Assembly (NCBI GenBank): GCA_900540865.1
Contig: UQHH01000060.1
Location: 1-17,593, forward strand
Length of the DNA: 17,593 nucleotides
Origin: an uncultured Oscillospiraceae bacterium
GTDB lineage: Bacteria; Bacillota; Clostridia; Oscillospirales; Acutalibacteraceae
Reading direction: 5' to 3'
Below, piece after piece: positions 6,863 through 14,337 of this stretch. The notes under the pieces are model-generated. The model did no database searches. It was not told the DNA's origin and saw only the letters and a list, made by a program, of their open reading frames with translations. Both the position numbers and the translations under genes were made by a program. The stretch's first letter is position 1; each line of letters opens with the position of its first letter.

Positions 6863-7313
6863 GTGAATCAGGAAGAGATTAAAAAAATCATCCCGCACCG
6901 CGACAATATGCTGCTTGTCGAGGAAGCGGAGGTCATAGATGAGAACACTTCAAGGGGCAAATATACGGTAAAGGGCGACGAGTTCTTTTTAAAGGGCCAT
7001 TTTCCCGGCAACCCGGTCGTGCCGGGCGTCATCCTGTGCGAAATGATGGCGCAGGCAAGCTGCGTGCTTTTAGCGGGCAAGGCGCAGGGGGCAACGCCTG
7101 TCTCTTATACACATCTGACGCTGCCGGTATTTTACAAAGCTCAACAACGTAAAGTTTAAAAACAAGGTGCTTCCCGGCGACACGCTGGAATCTGTCTGTA
7201 CGCTTGTGAAAAACCGCGGCGCGTTTTACTTTTTAGAGGCAAAGGGTACGGTAAACGGCAAGCTCTGCGTATCGGCCGAATTTGCGTTCGCGCTCGTCGG
7301 CGACGGCGAATAA
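6863..7313 (+). CDS. fabZ: 3-hydroxyacyl-ACP dehydratase, reading frame broken by sequencing-adapter insert
   Basis: FabZ removes water from 3-hydroxyacyl-ACP to give trans-2-enoyl-ACP. Read from the GTG at 6863 (AAGGA about 9 bases upstream), the first 79 residues are normal hot-dog-fold FabZ: IIPHRDNMLLVE, then the active site HFPGNPVVPG with His46 and Glu60 (CEMMAQAS). At 7098 the sequence becomes Nextera adapter, the frame is lost, and the raw frame stops at 7159 after a spurious VSYTHLTLP tail. The true C-terminal half resumes at 7128 in another frame (YFTKLNNVKFKNKVLPGD ... FAFALVGDGE) and ends at the TAA at 7311-7313. Deleting 7099-7126 (28 bases) gives ...ATP-YFTK..., a standard 140-residue FabZ. 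I therefore treat the gene as intact in the organism. The raw translation is 98 residues. Confidence 0.93.
7098..7126 (+). other. Nextera/Tn5 mosaic-end sequencing adapter contamination
   Basis: Bases 7098-7116 are CTGTCTCTTATACACATCT, the 19-bp Tn5 mosaic end as it appears in Illumina Nextera read-through. The next ten, GACGCTGCCG (7117-7126), continue the read-2 adapter exactly; the adapter would go on ACGA, but here genome sequence resumes. A 29-base match inside a conserved gene, with a frame-restoring 28-base excision, marks this as untrimmed adapter built into the assembly. Confidence 0.97.
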
Positions 7314-7358
7314 ACCAATTATTTCCGCGGCACCGGGCCGCTTAATGGGGGAATCGAT

Positions 7359-8726
7359 TTGTTTTCCAAGATATTGATTGCAAACCGCGGCGAAATCGCC
7401 GTTCGTATCATAAGGGCTTGCAGAGAGATGGGAATTGCGACCGTCGCGATTTATTCGCAGGCGGACAAGGACGCTATGCACGTACAGCTTGCCGACGAAA
7501 GCTATTGTGTCGGCGGGCCGCAGGTAACGGACAGCTACCTGAATATGGCGGCTATCCTGACGGTTGCCGTCGCGACCGGCGCGCAGGCAATCCATCCGGG
7601 CTACGGCCTGCTGTCTGAAAACGCAAAATTCGTGTCTCTGTGCGAGCAGTGCAATATTGAATTCATCGGCCCGAGCAGCGAAATGATTTCCCTGCTGGGC
7701 GATAAGGATATGGCGCGTAAAACCATGCGCGACGCGGGCGTTCCCGTAACGCCCGGCTGCGACATTGTTGACGATGTCGAAACAGCGAAAGAGGAAGCGA
7801 AGAAAATCGGCTTCCCGCTGCTGATTAAAGCGCGTTCTGGCGGCGGCGGCAGGGGTATCCGCCGTGTAGACTGCATGGACGAGTTTGAAAACGCATTCAA
7901 CGCGGCCTCCAGCGAGGCAAAAAGCGCGTTTGGCGACGGCGCTGTCTATATGGAGAAATTTTTATATCCCGTCAAGCACATTGAAATGCAGCTTCTGTGC
8001 GACAAGCATGGAAACGTGCTGTGCCTGGGCGAACGTGAATGCTCCGTCCAGCGCAAAAACCAGAAGCTCATAGAGGAAAGCCCGTCGCCCGCCATCAGCC
8101 ATGAAACCCGCCTTAAAATGATGGAGGCCGCGCGCAAGGCGGCGCAGGCAGTGCGTTATGTCAACGCGGGCACCGTCGAGTTTTTGCTCGACCAGCAGGG
8201 CAGCTTTTATTTTATGGAGATGAACACGCGCCTGCAGGTGGAGCATCCCGTAACAGAGATGGTAACGGGGCTCGATTTGGTGCAGTGGCAAATCCGCATT
8301 GCAGCCGGCAGCGAGCTTACCATGACGCAGGATAAGATTTACATACATGGAAATGCTATAGAATGCAGAATCAACGCGGAAAACCCGGAGCTTGATTTTC
8401 GCCCGAGCTGTGGTAAAATATATAAACTGCATATTCCGGGCGGGCCGTGCGTACGGTTTGATACGTCTATTTTTCAGGACTATGAAATCCCGCCTTTTTA
8501 TGATTCCATGATAGGCAAGCTGATTGTCCAGGCAAGGACGAGGGAACAGGCCATCCGCAAGATGAAGATGGCGTTGAGCGAGCTGAATATCCACGGCGTG
8601 GACCACAACAGGGATTTACAGATTGAGCTGCTTTCCGACCCGGAATTTGTGGCCGGCACCTATACGACCGACTTGATGCTCAAGAGGGAAGCGCAGAAAA
8701 AGGAACAGATGGAAGAACAGGAATAA
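7359..8726 (+). CDS. accC: Biotin carboxylase subunit of acetyl-CoA carboxylase
   Basis: 455 residues starting at a TTG (7359), with GGGGGAA 5-6 bases upstream; the first residues MFSKILIANRGEIAVRIIRA are the standard AccC start, so TTG is secure. It carboxylates the biotin of AccB using ATP and bicarbonate. Seen: N-terminal domain ending HPGYGLLSEN, the ATP-grasp glycine loop GGGGRGI (161-167) with the preceding Lys157, Glu274 and the catalytic stretch MEMNTRLQVEHPVTE (286-300), and the C-terminal domain ending near 455. Nothing is missing. It follows fabZ by 45 bases and is separated from accD by a hairpin-containing gap. It could be confused with pyruvate or propionyl-CoA carboxylase subunits, but length and context fix it. 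Confidence 0.97.
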   Translation: MFSKILIANRGEIAVRIIRACREMGIATVAIYSQADKDAMHVQLADESYCVGGPQVTDSYLNMAAILTVAVATGAQAIHPGYGLLSENAKFVSLCEQCNIEFIGPSSEMISLLGDKDMARKTMRDAGVPVTPGCDIVDDVETAKEEAKKIGFPLLIKARSGGGGRGIRRVDCMDEFENAFNAASSEAKSAFGDGAVYMEKFLYPVKHIEMQLLCDKHGNVLCLGERECSVQRKNQKLIEESPSPAISHETRLKMMEAARKAAQAVRYVNAGTVEFLLDQQGSFYFMEMNTRLQVEHPVTEMVTGLDLVQWQIRIAAGSELTMTQDKIYIHGNAIECRINAENPELDFRPSCGKIYKLHIPGGPCVRFDTSIFQDYEIPPFYDSMIGKLIVQARTREQAIRKMKMALSELNIHGVDHNRDLQIELLSDPEFVAGTYTTDLMLKREAQKKEQMEEQE

Positions 8727-8747
8727 AATCCGCCAAGATTGAATGAG

Positions 8748-8764
8748 ATGCCCACAAGGGGCAT
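8748..8764 (+). promoter_or_regulatory. Intercistronic hairpin between accC and accD
   Basis: ATGCCC (8748-8753) and GGGCAT (8759-8764) form a six-base stem with a five-base loop in the accC-accD gap, the longest gap between intact genes in the operon. There is no T-run after it, so it is not a terminator. It could stabilise mRNA ends or affect accD translation. Confidence 0.4.
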
Positions 8765-8801
8765 GCTGCGATAAATTTTGTATGATTGGAATGTTGCGCG
8801 T

Positions 8802-9689
8802 ATGATAAACGGCGATTTTTTCACTTTCTTAAAGCCGAAAAACGAGCTGGAAGGGGAGCAGAGCGCACCGCAGGAAAAGGACAGCCGCCCTTATATCCCC
8901 GAAACCATGTGGGTAAAATGTCCTACCTGTAAAACGCTGCTGCTTGCGTCCGACTTGGAGGAAAACCATAAGGTGTGCGTCAAATGCGGCCATCACCTGA
9001 GGCTTTCAGCCAGGGAACGCATTGAGCTTTTGTGTGACCGCGAAACCTTTGAAGAAGCAAACGGTGAAATGCAGTCGCAAAACCTCCTTGGCTTTCCCGA
9101 ATACGACAGGAAGCTGCAAAGCTGCAAGCTTAAAAGCGGCGAAAATGAGTCGGTAATTACGGGCGTAGCGGAAATTGGCGGGATAAAGACCGTATTTGCC
9201 GCGATGGACCCCGGCTTTATGATGGGCAGCATGGGCACGGTAACGGGCGAGAAGATTACCTGCGCGTTTGAATACGCAACGCAGCATGGGCTTCCAATCG
9301 TTATATGTACCGTTTCCGGCGGAGCGCGGATGCAGGAGGGAATTTTGTCCCTGATGCAGATGGCAAAGACCAGCGCCGCGGCAAAACGCCACAGCGACGC
9401 GGGCCTGCTCTATATTACCGTTCTGACCGACCCCACGACCGGCGGCGTGACGGCGAGCTTTGCAATGGAGGGCGACATTATCCTTGCCGAGCCGAACGCG
9501 CTTGTCGGCTTTGCCGGGCCGCGCGTTATCGAGCAGACCATCCGGCAGAAGCTCCCGAAGAATTTCCAGACGTCGGAATTTGTATTGGAGAAGGGCTTTA
9601 TCGACGCGGTCGTCCCGCGCAAAGATTTAAAGGCCGCATTAGAAAAGCTGTTAAAGCTCCATACGGTTTGTCCGGCGGAAGAAGTATGA
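8802..9689 (+). CDS. accD: Acetyl-CoA carboxylase carboxyltransferase beta subunit
   Basis: 295 residues from the ATG at 8802; a TTG at 8778 in the same frame would add eight residues (MYDWNVAR). Neither start has a good ribosome binding site, so the start is uncertain. With AccA it transfers CO2 from carboxybiotin-AccB to acetyl-CoA, giving malonyl-CoA. The N-terminal four-cysteine zinc ribbon is intact (Cys40, Cys43, Cys59, Cys62: CPTC ... CVKC). The crotonase-fold core follows with AAMDPGFMMGSMG, SGGARMQEGILSLMQMAK and DPTTGGVTASFAMEGD. The subunits are separate genes, not fused. The stop lies 13 bases before accA. Confidence 0.95.
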   Translation: MINGDFFTFLKPKNELEGEQSAPQEKDSRPYIPETMWVKCPTCKTLLLASDLEENHKVCVKCGHHLRLSARERIELLCDRETFEEANGEMQSQNLLGFPEYDRKLQSCKLKSGENESVITGVAEIGGIKTVFAAMDPGFMMGSMGTVTGEKITCAFEYATQHGLPIVICTVSGGARMQEGILSLMQMAKTSAAAKRHSDAGLLYITVLTDPTTGGVTASFAMEGDIILAEPNALVGFAGPRVIEQTIRQKLPKNFQTSEFVLEKGFIDAVVPRKDLKAALEKLLKLHTVCPAEEV

Positions 9690-9702
9690 GGGGGTGCAGG
9701 GA

Positions 9703-10527
9703 ATGAGCGCATTTGACAAGGTAACGCAGGCGCGTTCCAACAGCAGGCTCACGACTGTCGACTATATCAGCAGTCTGTTTGGAGACAGCTTTTTCGAGCT
9801 GCACGGAGACCGCCGCTTTGGTGACGATAAAGCCGTAATCGGCGGAATCGCGCAGCTTTACGATATGCCGGTCACAGTTATCGGGCTGGAAAAAGGAAGG
9901 GACTTAAAGGAGCGTATGGAGCGCAATTTTGGCTCCGCGCATCCCGAAGGGTACCGCAAAGCCCTGCGCCTGATGAAACAGGCGGAGAAGTTCGGACGCC
10001 CTGTTCTGTGCTTTGTAGACACGAGCGGCGCGTTCTGCGGCATCGGCGCGGAGGAGCGCGGCCAGGGCCAGGCGATAGCTGAAAATTTGTTTGAAATGTC
10101 CGCTCTAAAGACGCCGGTGCTTTCTATCCTGATAGGAGAGGGCGGCAGCGGCGGCGCGCTGGGGCTGGCGCTTGCCGACGAGGTCTGGATGCTCGAAAAC
10201 GCTGTGTATTCGGTTATATCCCCCGAGGGTTGCGCCAGCATTTTGTGGAAGGATTCCACTAAAATGGCGGAGGCCGCCGAGTGCTTAAAGCTGACCGCGC
10301 AGGATTTATTTAAGATGCAGGTCATCGAACGAATCATCCGCGAGCCGAAAACAAAGGACAGCAAAATGTTTGAAAGCCTAAAGGGGCTGATACTGCGCAC
10401 CTTTGAAAAATACCGCCAAATGGACGCGGAGGAGCTTTTGCAGCAGCGCTACGAGCGGTTCCGCAAGTTTGGGAACAGTACGGAGCCCTTTGATTTTGAA
10501 GAGCTCCAGCCCGAGCAGTCACTATAA
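9703..10527 (+). CDS. accA: Acetyl-CoA carboxylase carboxyltransferase alpha subunit
   Basis: 274 residues from the ATG at 9703, which has AGGGGG (9689-9694) 8 bases upstream; a GTG at 9694 is less likely. It partners AccD in the carboxyltransferase. Visible features are the N-terminal LTTVDYISSLFGDSFFELHGDRRFGDD, the oxyanion-hole region SILIGEGGSGGALGLALADEVWMLENAVYSVISPEGCASILWKD, and the helical C-terminus. Typical AccA proteins are about 255-320 residues, so it is complete. It is the last gene of the operon, and the terminator hairpin follows within 8 bases of the stop. Confidence 0.96.
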   Translation: MSAFDKVTQARSNSRLTTVDYISSLFGDSFFELHGDRRFGDDKAVIGGIAQLYDMPVTVIGLEKGRDLKERMERNFGSAHPEGYRKALRLMKQAEKFGRPVLCFVDTSGAFCGIGAEERGQGQAIAENLFEMSALKTPVLSILIGEGGSGGALGLALADEVWMLENAVYSVISPEGCASILWKDSTKMAEAAECLKLTAQDLFKMQVIERIIREPKTKDSKMFESLKGLILRTFEKYRQMDAEELLQQRYERFRKFGNSTEPFDFEELQPEQSL

Positions 10528-10534
10528 ATAAAAG

Positions 10535-10569
10535 AAAGCCTTACAGCACATGGGTGCCGTAAGGCTTTT
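10535..10569 (+). terminator. Terminator of the fatty acid operon, probably bidirectional
   Basis: AAAGCCTTAC (10535-10544) pairs perfectly with GTAAGGCTTT (10559-10568); an inner GCAC/GTGC (10546-10549, 10554-10557) extends the stem across one mismatch. It is followed by TTTTA on the plus strand and by TTCTTTTATTTAT on the minus strand. It sits between the convergent accA and histidine kinase genes, so it likely serves both. Confidence 0.85.
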
Positions 10570-10585
10570 AATATAGGATAGGGTC

Positions 10586-11842
10586 TTATCCCGGCAGGAT
10601 GATGATGAACCGCGTCCATTTGCCCTGCTCGCTCTGCACGGTAATTTTGCCCTTGTGCAGCTCCACAATCGATTTGCCGATTGCGAGGCCAAGCCCATAT
10701 CCGCCCGTCTCGCGCGAGCGCGAGCTGTCGCTGCGGTAAAACCGCTCAAATATTTTATCGCGTTCCTCCGGCGGAACGCCTTCCCCGGTGTTATAAACCT
10801 CCAGCACGGCCTTGGAACCCATGCGTTTGAGCGTCACGCGTACCTCGCCGTTTTGGTCGGAGTGCTTGAGAGCGTTGTCTATAAGAATATAGAGCAGCTG
10901 TTTCATCATAGGCTCGTTTCCGTTTATTAAAATATCCGGCTGGATGTCGGTTAAAAACGTTTTCCCGCCTTCGTACGCAATACTTTCAAATTCGAGCGCG
11001 CAGTCCACGCAGGCGCCGCTGAAATCAAACCGTTCAAGCTGTGGCTTCTGGCTATCCTCGTCGGTGTGCGCGAGCGTGAGCAGGTCGTTTACCAGCGCGG
11101 CCATCCTCTCGTTCTGGTTCTGGATATAAGAAAGCCACTTGTTGTCCCCAATTTCGCTGTGTAGGACGTCGGAGTTCGCGGCGATAATCGTAATCGGCGT
11201 TTTCAGCTCGTGCCCCGCGTTCGAGATAAACTGGCGCTGCCTTTCAAAAGCCGTTTTGACGGGCCTGACCGCCCATTTTGAAAGCAGCAGCACGAGCACG
11301 AGGAAAACGAGCACTCCGCCTATAACCGCGGCGGCGGAAATCGTCGTGAGCTGGCGCAGCATATTTGTTTCGACGTCACGCTGGGCGAGCGCGACAATGG
11401 TACCGTATTCCTTTTGCCCGCACAAAAACTGGTAGCCGTCGGCCGTACCGGACCGGCTGCCTGACTCAAGCGCGCCGCGCGCGTAGGAAGCCGCGTCCTC
11501 GGCGCTTAAATCCGCCATGTGTGACACGTCGCTCTCCAAAACATTGCCTGTGGAATCAAACTTAACATAAAAAAATTTCGCGCCGCGCAGCGTTTCCTGC
11601 GCGGGTGGGCGCAGTCCGTCGGGTTTTTGGTCCTTTTCAGGGAGAAAACCGCCGCCGTCCGGCTTCTGGTGCAGGTTTTCCATATTTCCATCGGTCATCA
11701 CAACGGACTGGAGCAGCCGGTTTGTCTGCTCTTCGCTGCTTTTTATCATCAAATAATTCTGTGTCGCGAAAATAATCACCAGAACGAGCAGAACGCCGCT
11801 CATGGAAACAAGTATAAATTTTAGCCGCAATTTTTTAATCAT
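10586..11842 (-). CDS. Sensor histidine kinase of two-component system
   Basis: 418 residues. Membrane segments lie at about 8-30 and 168-188 and enclose an extracytoplasmic sensor region of about 137 residues. A short HAMP-like linker (KWAVRPVKTAF) leads to the H-box SNAGHELKTP with phosphoacceptor His211. The ATPase motifs follow: N-box LIDNALKHS (Asn323), G1 NTGEGVPP (351-358), F-box FERFYR and G2 GYGLGLAI (381-388), so all catalytic elements are present. The sensor region is unusual in carrying two copies of QKPDG (59-63, 72-76) in a Pro/Gly-rich segment. The start ATG overlaps the response regulator stop (ATGA at 11842-11839), showing translational coupling. The ligand is unknown; by context it probably controls the divergent ABC exporter. 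Confidence 0.93.
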   Translation of the reverse strand: MIKKLRLKFILVSMSGVLLVLVIIFATQNYLMIKSSEEQTNRLLQSVVMTDGNMENLHQKPDGGGFLPEKDQKPDGLRPPAQETLRGAKFFYVKFDSTGNVLESDVSHMADLSAEDAASYARGALESGSRSGTADGYQFLCGQKEYGTIVALAQRDVETNMLRQLTTISAAAVIGGVLVFLVLVLLLSKWAVRPVKTAFERQRQFISNAGHELKTPITIIAANSDVLHSEIGDNKWLSYIQNQNERMAALVNDLLTLAHTDEDSQKPQLERFDFSGACVDCALEFESIAYEGGKTFLTDIQPDILINGNEPMMKQLLYILIDNALKHSDQNGEVRVTLKRMGSKAVLEVYNTGEGVPPEERDKIFERFYRSDSSRSRETGGYGLGLAIGKSIVELHKGKITVQSEQGKWTRFIIILPG

Positions 11843-12513
11843 ACCGCATTCTCCAATTTGTAGCCGACGCAGCGCACCGCCTTGATTGTAATATCCGCAT
11901 GAAGCGCAAGAAGCTTTTTGCGCAGGAATGAGACGTAAACCTCGATATTGTTGTACTCCGCCTCGCTGTCGTAGCCCCAGATTTTTTCAATAAACCGTTC
12001 TTTCGGGATAATTTGCCCGGGATTACCCATCAGCATTTCGAGCGTTTCGTATTCCTTGCGCCCGAGCTTTAATGACTTTCCCGCGCAGGAAAGCTCATGC
12101 GTGTTTTTATCGAGCGTACAGCTCCCGAAATCGAGCGTATCGCCGACATATTCCCCGCGCCGCCGCGTCAAAACGCGGATGCGCGCGAGCAGCTCGCCCG
12201 CGATGAACGGCTTTGTCAGGTAATCGTCCGCGCCGCTGTCGAGCCCGCTGATTTTGTCGCGCGCGTCGCTCTTAGCCGTGAGCAGGAGCACGGGAACAGA
12301 GCAGCCCGCCTCCCTTATTTTTTTCAGCACGGCCAGACCGTCCATCAAGGGGAGCATAATATCGAGTACAATCACGTCGTACACGCCGGTCAGCGCATAA
12401 TCCAGACCATCCTGCCCGTCATATACGGCATCCGCGGAATAGCCGTTGTCCTTTAAAAGCGCAACGAGCGCCTCGCAAAGCTGTTTTTCATCTTCTACGA
12501 TTAAAATTTTCAA
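11839..12513 (-). CDS. OmpR-family response regulator
   Basis: 224 residues starting at a TTG (12513), with GGGAGG on the coding strand (plus-strand CCTCCC at 12521-12526) 7 bases upstream. The first residues MKILIVEDEKQL are the standard receiver start. The phosphorylation site is Asp51 (VIVLDIMLP), with acidic residues Glu7, Asp8 and the conserved LTAKSD threonine/lysine and KPF motif. The C-terminal half is an OmpR/PhoB winged helix (LTRRRG linker, LGRKEYETLEMLM, YNNIEVYVSFLRKKL, IKAVRCVGYKLE). It is expressed with the kinase that follows and is divergent from the ABC permease, an arrangement in which the regulator normally activates the transporter genes. Confidence 0.94.
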   Translation of the reverse strand: MKILIVEDEKQLCEALVALLKDNGYSADAVYDGQDGLDYALTGVYDVIVLDIMLPLMDGLAVLKKIREAGCSVPVLLLTAKSDARDKISGLDSGADDYLTKPFIAGELLARIRVLTRRRGEYVGDTLDFGSCTLDKNTHELSCAGKSLKLGRKEYETLEMLMGNPGQIIPKERFIEKIWGYDSEAEYNNIEVYVSFLRKKLLALHADITIKAVRCVGYKLENAV

Positions 12514-12552
12514 GCTACGGCCTCCCAGCTTCCAACAGATTTTTCTTTTTCC

Positions 12553-12558
12553 ATTATA
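12553..12558 (-). promoter_or_regulatory. Extended -10 element for the two-component genes
   Basis: On the minus strand the sequence reads TGTTATAATGG: a perfect TATAAT (plus-strand ATTATA at 12553-12558) with the TGn extension, about 40 bases before the response regulator start. No good -35 is seen, which is common for extended -10 promoters. Confidence 0.55.
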
Positions 12559-12568
12559 ACAGAAAAGC

Positions 12569-12584
12569 TTGAAAAAATATTGAA
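12569..12584. promoter_or_regulatory. Candidate response-regulator binding repeats in the divergent promoter region
   Basis: TTGAA occurs at 12569-12573 and again at 12580-12584, exactly 11 bases apart, with an inverted copy TTCAA at 12607-12611. OmpR-family regulators usually bind direct repeats about one helical turn apart. The 148-base gap between the regulator and the permease also contains a 13-base palindrome, AAACTTTAAGTTT (12592-12604). The assignment is tentative because the region is AT-rich. Confidence 0.3.
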
Positions 12585-12661
12585 CAGGCGGAAACTTTAA
12601 GTTTTTTTCAAGGTTATCCTGTTACACTGCGCTTTGCAATGTAAAAACGGGAGGTTAACCT

Positions 12662-14326
12662 ATGTATATTTTTAAAAACGCGCTGAGAAGCATCAGCCGT
12701 TCCAAGGGCAGAAACATCCTCATCGGCATTATCGTTCTGGTCATCGCCGTTTCCGCCTGTATTGGGCTTTCTATCCGCCAGGCGGCGTACAACGTGCGCG
12801 GGCAGGCGCTCGATTCCATGTCGGTTACGGCCCAAATATCGTTTGACCGTTCTTCCATGATGAAGCAGCTGGAGGAAAATGAGTCCGGCGGTTCAGAAAA
12901 CGGGGAACCTCCGGAATTCGATAAATCTGATTTTGCCCAGATGATGGGCAATCAGGGCTCCCTTTCCCTGGACGAAATGCAGACCTACGCCAAGGCTGAA
13001 AGCGTTAAGTCCTTTTACTATACGCTCACTGTCTCCGTGAACGGGACGGATGCTTTTGAACCGGTGACGGATGAGGACACCTCATCGGATAACACATCGT
13101 CCAATACCTCTGGCGGCACACAGGGCGGGGAAAAGCAGAACGCTCCTGACGGAATGCAGGGCGGCGGCATGCCCGGCGGCGGAGAGGGAATGGGACGCTG
13201 GGGCACGCAGGGAGACTTTACCGTCGTCGGCTACAGCTCGGATGACGCGATGACGGACTTTTTAAACGGTACCTGTAAAATTTCCGAGGGCTCCATGTTT
13301 GAGGAGGGTACAGGCAGTCAGGAATGTGTAATTTCCGACGAGCTGGCGACCTTCAATTCCCTCAAGGTGGGCGATACCATAACAATCAGCAACCCAAACG
13401 ATGAGGACGAAACGTATTCCATAAAAATCGCCGGTATTTATAACAACAGCCAGTCCACGGTTACTTCGGGCGGTTTTATGGGCGGATTTTCTACAGGCAG
13501 CGACCCCGCGAACCAAATTTACATGAGCTATACGGCGCTCAAGGAAATTACAGACGCTTCCGCCCAAAAAGCCGCTGCGGCGGACAGCGAGGATACCGGA
13601 ACAGAAGCCTCGACCGAAATGCGCGAGCAGCTTTCCGGCACCTACACCTTCGCAAGCGTGGAAGATTACGAACAGTTTGAGCAGCAGGCAAGGAGCCTGG
13701 GGCTTTCAGACGAATACACCGTAAGCTCTTCCGATATTACAAGTTTTGAGCAGAGCCTGCTGCCGCTTGAAAACCTTTCGCAGATGGCGCTTTATTTTTT
13801 ACTTGTCGTACTTGGAATCGGCGCGGTCATACTCGTAGTGCTCAATATTTTCAGCATTCGTGACAGAAAATATGAAATCGGCGTGCTTACGGCTATCGGT
13901 ATGAAAAAGCGTAAGGTCGCACAGCAGTTTATCACAGAGGTATTTACCGTAACGCTCTGCGCTATTGTAATTGGCTCCGTTGTAGGCGCGTTTTTGAGCG
14001 TGCCTGTTACAAACGCGCTGCTTGAGAGCCAGGTTTCGGCGCAGAGCCAGAGCGCGGACCGGAGGCAGCAGGCGATGGGCCGGCCCTCCGGGGAAGACAT
14101 GCAGGGCGGTATGCAGCTTCCCCAAAACGGAGCGCAGGATGAAGGCGGCCGCGGTATTGGCGCGCAGGCGGCAAATTATATTACGCAGGTAACAAGCGCT
14201 ACCGATTTTACCGTACTGCTCCAGCTTCTCGGCATTGGCATTTTGCTGACGCTGGTTGCAAGCATTGCGTCGGTGCTGTTTATTATGCGGTACGAGCCGC
14301 TTAAAATACTGTCCAACAGAGATTAA
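12662..14326 (+). CDS. MacB/FtsX-type ABC transporter permease with Gly/Met-rich extracytoplasmic segments
   Basis: 554 residues; the ATG at 12662 has GGGAGG 7 bases upstream. Four membrane segments are visible: about 18-40, 375-398, 425-450 and 517-542. This is the MacB/FtsX topology, with a large periplasmic-type domain (41-374) between the first two and an FtsX core (375-550, including RDRKYEIGVLTAIGMKKRKV). Two low-complexity stretches stand out: 151-186 (GGTQGGEKQNAPDGMQGGGM and on) in the large domain, and 463-505 in the loop before the last membrane segment. Both are rich in Gly, Met and Gln and face outside. Proteins of this kind export peptides or antimicrobials, or act on envelope processes, with a separate ATPase. 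The substrate is unknown. The permease precedes its ATPase by 11 bases and is divergent from the two-component genes. Confidence 0.88.
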   Translation: MYIFKNALRSISRSKGRNILIGIIVLVIAVSACIGLSIRQAAYNVRGQALDSMSVTAQISFDRSSMMKQLEENESGGSENGEPPEFDKSDFAQMMGNQGSLSLDEMQTYAKAESVKSFYYTLTVSVNGTDAFEPVTDEDTSSDNTSSNTSGGTQGGEKQNAPDGMQGGGMPGGGEGMGRWGTQGDFTVVGYSSDDAMTDFLNGTCKISEGSMFEEGTGSQECVISDELATFNSLKVGDTITISNPNDEDETYSIKIAGIYNNSQSTVTSGGFMGGFSTGSDPANQIYMSYTALKEITDASAQKAAAADSEDTGTEASTEMREQLSGTYTFASVEDYEQFEQQARSLGLSDEYTVSSSDITSFEQSLLPLENLSQMALYFLLVVLGIGAVILVVLNIFSIRDRKYEIGVLTAIGMKKRKVAQQFITEVFTVTLCAIVIGSVVGAFLSVPVTNALLESQVSAQSQSADRRQQAMGRPSGEDMQGGMQLPQNGAQDEGGRGIGAQAANYITQVTSATDFTVLLQLLGIGILLTLVASIASVLFIMRYEPLKILSNRD

Positions 14327-14337
14327 GGAGGAACAAA

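Noticed and set aside
7098..7126. A natural Tn5-like insertion or programmed frameshift in fabZ
   Set aside because: There is no target-site duplication, no transposon body and no slippery site. The bases after the mosaic end are synthetic sequencing-adapter sequence.
12583..12623. AACAGG...CCTGTT inverted repeat before the ABC permease
   Set aside because: Six-base arms 29 bases apart in AT-rich DNA are likely by chance, and they cross other candidate elements.
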